DNA from: an uncultured Oscillospiraceae bacterium
GTDB taxonomy: Bacteria; Bacillota; Clostridia; Oscillospirales; Acutalibacteraceae
Direction of reading: 5' to 3'
Assembly: GCA_900552115.1 (NCBI GenBank)
Contig: URYP01000099.1
Location: 1 to 7,965, forward strand
DNA length: 7,965 nt
Part shown: positions 5,266 through 7,965 of the stretch, one piece after another
Numbering within the stretch: the first letter of the stretch is position 1
Layout of the letters: each line of letters opens with the position of its first letter
Program-made: the position numbers and the translations under genes
The notes under the pieces: model-generated
The model's database searches: none
What the model was told of the DNA's origin: nothing
Seen by the model: only the letters and a program-made list of their open reading frames with translations

Positions 5266-5699
5266 GATGTGGGATTCCTCCTGTCGTCAATGGTGATGCG
5301 GCGGTCGGTATCGCCGGCCCCCTCAAACGTAACCCGTATGGCGTCGGCCGGCAGCGCGTTTTCGATGTGTTCGCTCCACTCCACCGCCAGAATTGCCCCC
5401 TGGTCGAGATAATCGAAATACCCGGTCGAGTACAAGTCCTCCCAGCCGGCGATGCGGTACATGTCAAAATGAACCAGCGGCGGATCGCCGCCATAGTCGT
5501 GCACCAGCGCGAAGGTGGGGCTGGAAACCTCCGCCCGTAGGCTCCGCCCTGTCGCCATCCCACGCACAAACGCGGTCTTTCCCATGCCCAGTCCGCCGAA
5601 AAAAGCGACCACACAGCCGCCCTGCAAACCGCGGGCCAGTTCCCGGCCTGCCTCTTCGGTTTCGGCGGGCGAATGGGTGCATATGATTTTTTTCGGCAA
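5262..5699 (-). CDS. tsaE: tRNA threonylcarbamoyladenosine biosynthesis ATPase TsaE
   Basis: TsaE is the P-loop ATPase that resets the TsaB-TsaD complex in t6A synthesis. The 145 residues are close to the family norm (about 150). Marks are THSPAETEEAGRELARGL (8-25), the Walker A loop GGLGMGKT (35-42, Lys41 for phosphate), SSPTF (59-63, the switch-like Thr62), HFDMYRI (77-83, Asp79 likely for Mg) and VEWSEHI (106-112). I start it at TTG 5699: an upstream stop precedes it closely, the next in-frame Met is inside the Walker A loop, and AAGGA lies 9 nt upstream. A GTG eight bases upstream opens a different frame without TsaE similarity. It is the first gene of the tsaE-tsaB unit, with an extended -10 promoter about 64 nt upstream, and it is divergent from spoVAF. 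Confidence 0.95.
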   Translation of the reverse strand: MPKKIICTHSPAETEEAGRELARGLQGGCVVAFFGGLGMGKTAFVRGMATGRSLRAEVSSPTFALVHDYGGDPPLVHFDMYRIAGWEDLYSTGYFDYLDQGAILAVEWSEHIENALPADAIRVTFEGAGDTDRRITIDDRRNPTS

Positions 5700-5762
5700 A
5701 TAATCACATCCTTAAAAAAGGCGCAGCGTAATAGCCGACCGGTTTCGCTAGGTTTTGTCAGT

Positions 5763-5771
5763 ATTATAGCA
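5763..5771 (-). promoter_or_regulatory. Extended -10 promoter for tsaE-tsaB
   Basis: The minus strand reads TGCTATAAT (complement of 5763-5771): a perfect TATAAT with the TG-n extension. The hexamer 17 nt upstream is TTTTCT, a poor -35, as is common for extended -10 promoters. The predicted start is near 5756, giving a leader of about 57 nt. It lies back to back with the spoVAF promoter. Confidence 0.65.
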
Positions 5772-5796
5772 TATTCCCAACCGGTAGAAAAGGGGG

Positions 5797-5825
5797 GAAT
5801 GTTTCAAATTAATGAGGATATACTA
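5797..5825 (+). promoter_or_regulatory. Candidate forespore (sigma-G) promoter for spoVAF
   Basis: GAATG (5797-5801) and TATACTA (5819-5825) are separated by 17 nt. They resemble the sigma-G pattern as I know it from Bacillus (a G-x-AT-R -35 and a -10 close to CAT-x-(A/C)TA). The predicted start near 5832 puts the ribosome site and ATG 5857 on the message and excludes the upstream in-frame ATG at 5812. SpoVAF is a forespore product in Bacillus, which fits. No good sigma-A promoter was seen here on this strand. Confidence 0.5.
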
Positions 5826-5856
5826 TCCATACGTAAAAAAAGACGGGGGAAACGCT

Positions 5857-7284
5857 ATGGAAAAAGGAAGAAAACTGACCGGGCAGTATGAGGCGGACGT
5901 ACAGGCACTGGACGCCGTGCTGCGCATATCTGAAAGTTTTGACCTCGTAAGCCGGCGGCTCAAATTCAGCCGCCGCAAGGCAACCATGTATTTTATCAAC
6001 GGCTTTATCAAAGACGACTTAATGGAAAAAGTCGTGCAGTTTTTGATGACGCAGAGCAAAAACGACTTTGAGGATGCGGAGGATACCGCCGAGTTTGCCC
6101 GCATCTTCCTGCCTAACGCAGAGGTTAGCACCAGCTCGGATCAATATGAAATCGTGACCCGGATCCTGGCGGGCATGGTGGTGCTGCTGGTTGAGGGATT
6201 CTCCGAAGCGCTGATCCTCGATGTGCGGCAGTTCCCCACGCGCAGCGTGGAGGAACCGGACGAGGATCGGGCCCTGCGCGGCGCACGGGACGGATTTGTC
6301 GAAACACTGGTGTTCAACACGGCCCTAATCCGCCGGCGGCTGCGCAATCCCGGGCTCACCATGGAGATGATGACGGTGGGGACATCCTCCCGGACGGACG
6401 TGGTGCTGTGCTATCTGGACGGCAAAGCCGACCAGAAAATGGTGGACAAGATCCGAAAAAAGATTCAGGATATCGATATTCCCAGCCTGTCTCTGGGACA
6501 GGAAAGCCTCATGGAATGCCTGGTGAAAAAACAGTGGTACAATCCGTTCCCGAAAGTCCGGTATACCGAGCGGCCGGACTGTGCCGCCGCCAGCGTGGCC
6601 GAGGGGCAGATCCTGGTGCTGGTGGATACCTCGCCGGCGGTGATGATCCTGCCCACCTCCCTGTTCGATTTTACCCAGGATACCAACGATTATTATTTTC
6701 CGCCTCTGGTGGGCACCTATCTGCGTATGGTGCGTATGCTGGTGTTTTTGTCCACGCTGTTTCTTACGCCGATCTGGTACCTGCTGGTGACCAGTAATAT
6801 CGACCTGCCGGCCTGGCTGTCGTTTGTGAATATAGCCGAACCCAATCAGGTGCCAATCCTGTTGCAGCTGTTTATTCTGGAACTGGTCATTGACGGTCTC
6901 AAGCTGGCCTCGCTGAACACGCCGTCCTCCCTGAGTAACGCCTTCAGTGTGGTGGGCGCGCTGATTCTGGGAGAATTCGCCGTATCCGCCGGCTTCTTGG
7001 TGCCCGAAGTCATGCTCAATATGGCGTTTGTGGCCATCGCCACCTTTACCCAGCCCAATTTCGAGCTGGGGTATGCGTTCAAGCTGTTCCGTATGCTGTT
7101 CCTGGTGCTGATTGCGCTGTTCGACGTGTGGGGGCTGGTCGCCGGAGTGGTCATTATGATTATCACGGTGGTCTCTACCAAAACCGTGGCTACCAAAGGC
7201 TATCTCTATCCGCTGATCCCCTTTAACCGGGCCGCCCTCAGCCGCCTGCTCTTCCGCCGCACCATCCACCCGCATAATTCTTGA
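5857..7284 (+). CDS. spoVAF: Spore germination protein, SpoVAF type (GerA family A-subunit)
   Basis: This inner spore membrane protein belongs to the GerA A-subunit family; SpoVAF is reported in Bacillus to help amplify germination as part of an ion channel. With ATG 5857 it has 475 residues, close to Bacillus SpoVAF (about 490). The N-terminal cytoplasmic domain (1-285) holds the family block ARDGFVETLVFNTALIRRRLR (143-163), then TERPDCAAASVAEGQILVLVDTSP (237-260) and DFTQDTNDYYFPPLVGTYLR (271-290). Hydrophobic segments lie at about 291-312, 330-350, 365-400 and 407-440. The short basic end after KGYLYPLIPFNRAAL is typical of SpoVAF rather than nutrient-receptor GerAA proteins, which carry longer tails. 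ATG 5857 is chosen over 5812 because GGGGGAA (5845-5851) sits 5 nt before it and the candidate promoter overlaps 5812. No spoVA genes or GerB/GerC partners are next to it, so it is an orphan copy. A general GerXA role remains possible. Confidence 0.85.
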   Translation: MEKGRKLTGQYEADVQALDAVLRISESFDLVSRRLKFSRRKATMYFINGFIKDDLMEKVVQFLMTQSKNDFEDAEDTAEFARIFLPNAEVSTSSDQYEIVTRILAGMVVLLVEGFSEALILDVRQFPTRSVEEPDEDRALRGARDGFVETLVFNTALIRRRLRNPGLTMEMMTVGTSSRTDVVLCYLDGKADQKMVDKIRKKIQDIDIPSLSLGQESLMECLVKKQWYNPFPKVRYTERPDCAAASVAEGQILVLVDTSPAVMILPTSLFDFTQDTNDYYFPPLVGTYLRMVRMLVFLSTLFLTPIWYLLVTSNIDLPAWLSFVNIAEPNQVPILLQLFILELVIDGLKLASLNTPSSLSNAFSVVGALILGEFAVSAGFLVPEVMLNMAFVAIATFTQPNFELGYAFKLFRMLFLVLIALFDVWGLVAGVVIMIITVVSTKTVATKGYLYPLIPFNRAALSRLLFRRTIHPHNS

Positions 7285-7356
7285 TGACGTATGGGCAACT
7301 ATACAGCTCAAAGCATATAACGGCCTTTTTTGTTCACAAATTGTTAAAGTATCGTC

Positions 7357-7365
7357 TGATATTAT
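7357..7365 (+). promoter_or_regulatory. Candidate extended -10 promoter for the hsp20 unit
   Basis: TGATATTAT (7357-7365) is an extended -10 (TG-n-TATTAT, one mismatch). No -35 is found at 17 nt. An alternative reading pairs TTGTTA (7341-7346) with TATGTA (7363-7368) at 16 nt. Either gives a leader of about 110 nt that includes the short open frame at 7420. No CIRCE or CtsR site was seen nearby. Confidence 0.4.
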
Positions 7366-7419
7366 GTAAAAAATCCCGTTTATCCTTTAAGTAGAAATAA
7401 AAACAGGAAGGTGAAGCCC

Positions 7420-7467
7420 ATGGGCCGGTCAGTTTCAGACGAAAGCAGCAAACCTGTCGCAAAATAA
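7420..7467 (+). CDS. Possible 15-residue leader peptide upstream of hsp20
   Basis: A short open frame (MGRSVSDESSKPVAK) begins at ATG 7420 with a strong ribosome site, AGGAAGGTG at 7405-7413, 6 nt away, a better site than that of hsp20 itself. It ends with TAA at 7465-7467, 17 nt before the hsp20 start, so ribosomes could reload downstream. The start codon lies in the centre of a 10-base palindrome (GCCCATGGGC, 7416-7425), and ACAGG (7403-7407) can pair with CCTGT (7453-7457) around the frame. The peptide matches nothing I recognise. It could be a translated regulatory leader or chance. Confidence 0.35.
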   Translation: MGRSVSDESSKPVAK

Positions 7468-7484
7468 GAAAAGAGGCTTTTTAT

Positions 7485-7922
7485 ATGTTTGAAATGACAC
7501 CTTTTGAACGCCGTCATCATGGTATGAGCAGCATGAATCCGTTTCGGGAATTGGAGGAAATGGAGCGTGACTTTTTCCGCAGTCCGGGACTGGCCGAGTT
7601 TAAGACGGATATTCACGATTCCGGCGACGCCTATGTTCTTGAAGCCGATCTGCCCGGCTTCAAGAAGGACGATATACACCTCGATATCGAGGACCACTAC
7701 TTGAAAATCAGCGCCGAGCGGCATACCCGCAGCGAAGAGAAAGACGATAAAGGCTGCCTGCTGCGCAGCGAACGGTCTTACGGCTCATTCAGCCGTCGCT
7801 TCGATATTTCCGGCGTCAAAGAAGACGCCATCAAAGCCGCCTACAAAGACGGGGTGCTGACGCTGACCATGCCGAAAAAGGAACCGGCCCAGCCGTCCGC
7901 GCGGCGGCTGGATATAGAATAA
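7485..7922 (+). CDS. Small heat-shock protein, Hsp20 / alpha-crystallin family
   Basis: This is an ATP-independent chaperone that holds unfolding proteins in the cytoplasm. Of its 145 residues, 1-36 are a Phe/Met/Glu-rich N-terminal arm (NPFRELEEMERDFF), about 38-132 the alpha-crystallin domain starting FKTDIHDSGDAYVLEADLPGFKKDDI and closing with the family hallmark AAYKDGVLTLTMPKK (118-132), and 133-145 a short tail with RLDIE, a variant of the I/V-x-I/V contact motif used for oligomer assembly. Length and layout are normal for bacterial IbpA/Hsp18-like proteins. The ATG at 7485 has AAGAGG 8 nt upstream. It stands about 200 nt after spoVAF with its own candidate promoter, so it is probably transcribed separately. 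Control by heat is usual for the family, but no CIRCE or CtsR box is seen here. A role in spores is possible from location only. Confidence 0.95.
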   Translation: MFEMTPFERRHHGMSSMNPFRELEEMERDFFRSPGLAEFKTDIHDSGDAYVLEADLPGFKKDDIHLDIEDHYLKISAERHTRSEEKDDKGCLLRSERSYGSFSRRFDISGVKEDAIKAAYKDGVLTLTMPKKEPAQPSARRLDIE

Positions 7923-7947
7923 AGCGGCGATAAGCATAAAACCGGAC

Positions 7948-7965
7948 CGGCGGAGACATCCGCCG
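7948..7965 (+). terminator. Hairpin after hsp20, cut by the window end
   Basis: CGGCGGA (7948-7954) pairs with TCCGCCG (7959-7965) around GACA, starting 25 nt past the hsp20 stop. The left arm is preceded by CCGGAC, so the stem may extend beyond the window. The T-run needed to prove a terminator would lie outside it. Confidence 0.5.

Noticed and set aside
4865..5707. A 280-codon minus-strand frame starting GTG upstream of tsaE and crossing tsaE and tsaB
   Set aside because: It is an alternative frame of two genes with clear TsaE and TsaB motifs; its translation is Arg/Pro/Gly-rich without recognisable motifs.
5812..5856. Upstream ATG 5812 as the spoVAF start
   Set aside because: Its nearest ribosome-like G-run is 14 nt away, the added residues do not look like the family, and the candidate promoter -10 lies downstream of it.
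6325..7311. A 328-codon open frame antisense to spoVAF
   Set aside because: It is rich in His, Gln and Arg with no domain pattern, lies wholly opposite a well-supported membrane protein gene, and is explained by codon bias of the plus strand.
7321..7332. T-run after spoVAF as a terminator
   Set aside because: No convincing stem precedes the T6 run; only 4-bp pairings were found between 7285 and 7325.
7285..7484. CIRCE or CtsR heat-shock operator before hsp20
   Set aside because: No TTAGCACTC/GAGTGCTAA pair and no tandem GGTCAAA heptads are present.

Overview
The window looks like chromosome from an endospore-forming Firmicute of the Clostridia type. The evidence is a SpoVAF-type germination protein preceded by a sequence resembling a forespore (sigma-G) promoter, a DUF4364 protein and a DUF4180 protein (families I know mainly from Clostridia and relatives), strong AGGAGG-like ribosome sites, and A/T-rich promoters in a moderately G+C-rich background. 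I cannot name the genus. No rRNA, tRNA, CRISPR array, transposase or phage gene was found.

Layout, left to right. (1) Positions 1-1824, plus strand: the tail of an ABC-transporter ATPase, its membrane permease (ATGA overlap), then a membrane-anchored Amidase_2 cell-wall hydrolase. (2) Positions 1831-2679, minus strand: a DUF4364 winged-helix protein that ends at a strong terminator shared with the convergent amidase gene. A near-consensus promoter lies far upstream of it, giving a leader of about 170 nt that can fold into a compact three-way junction and is framed by imperfect inverted repeats. (3) Positions 2696-3253, plus strand: a small predicted lipoprotein divergent from DUF4364, with its own promoter. 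It ends at a 20-bp perfect-stem terminator shared with the next, convergent cluster. (4) Positions 3337-5771, minus strand, transcribed tsaE-tsaB-upp-DUF4180: two proteins of the tRNA threonylcarbamoyladenosine (t6A) pathway, overlapping by 4 bp, then uracil salvage and a DUF4180 protein. A structured 163-nt gap before upp may hold a second promoter. (5) Positions 5797-7965, plus strand: an orphan spoVAF-like gene divergent from tsaE, then a small heat-shock protein (Hsp20) behind a 200-nt gap holding a 15-codon open frame with a good ribosome site.

Most genes are conserved housekeeping or sporulation functions. The least explained sequence is the 2529-2653 block: either a cis-acting structured RNA in the DUF4364 leader, an operator at its transcription start, or a small repeat element (MITE-like) that brought structure and part of a promoter with it. 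All promoter and RNA-fold statements come from reading by eye.
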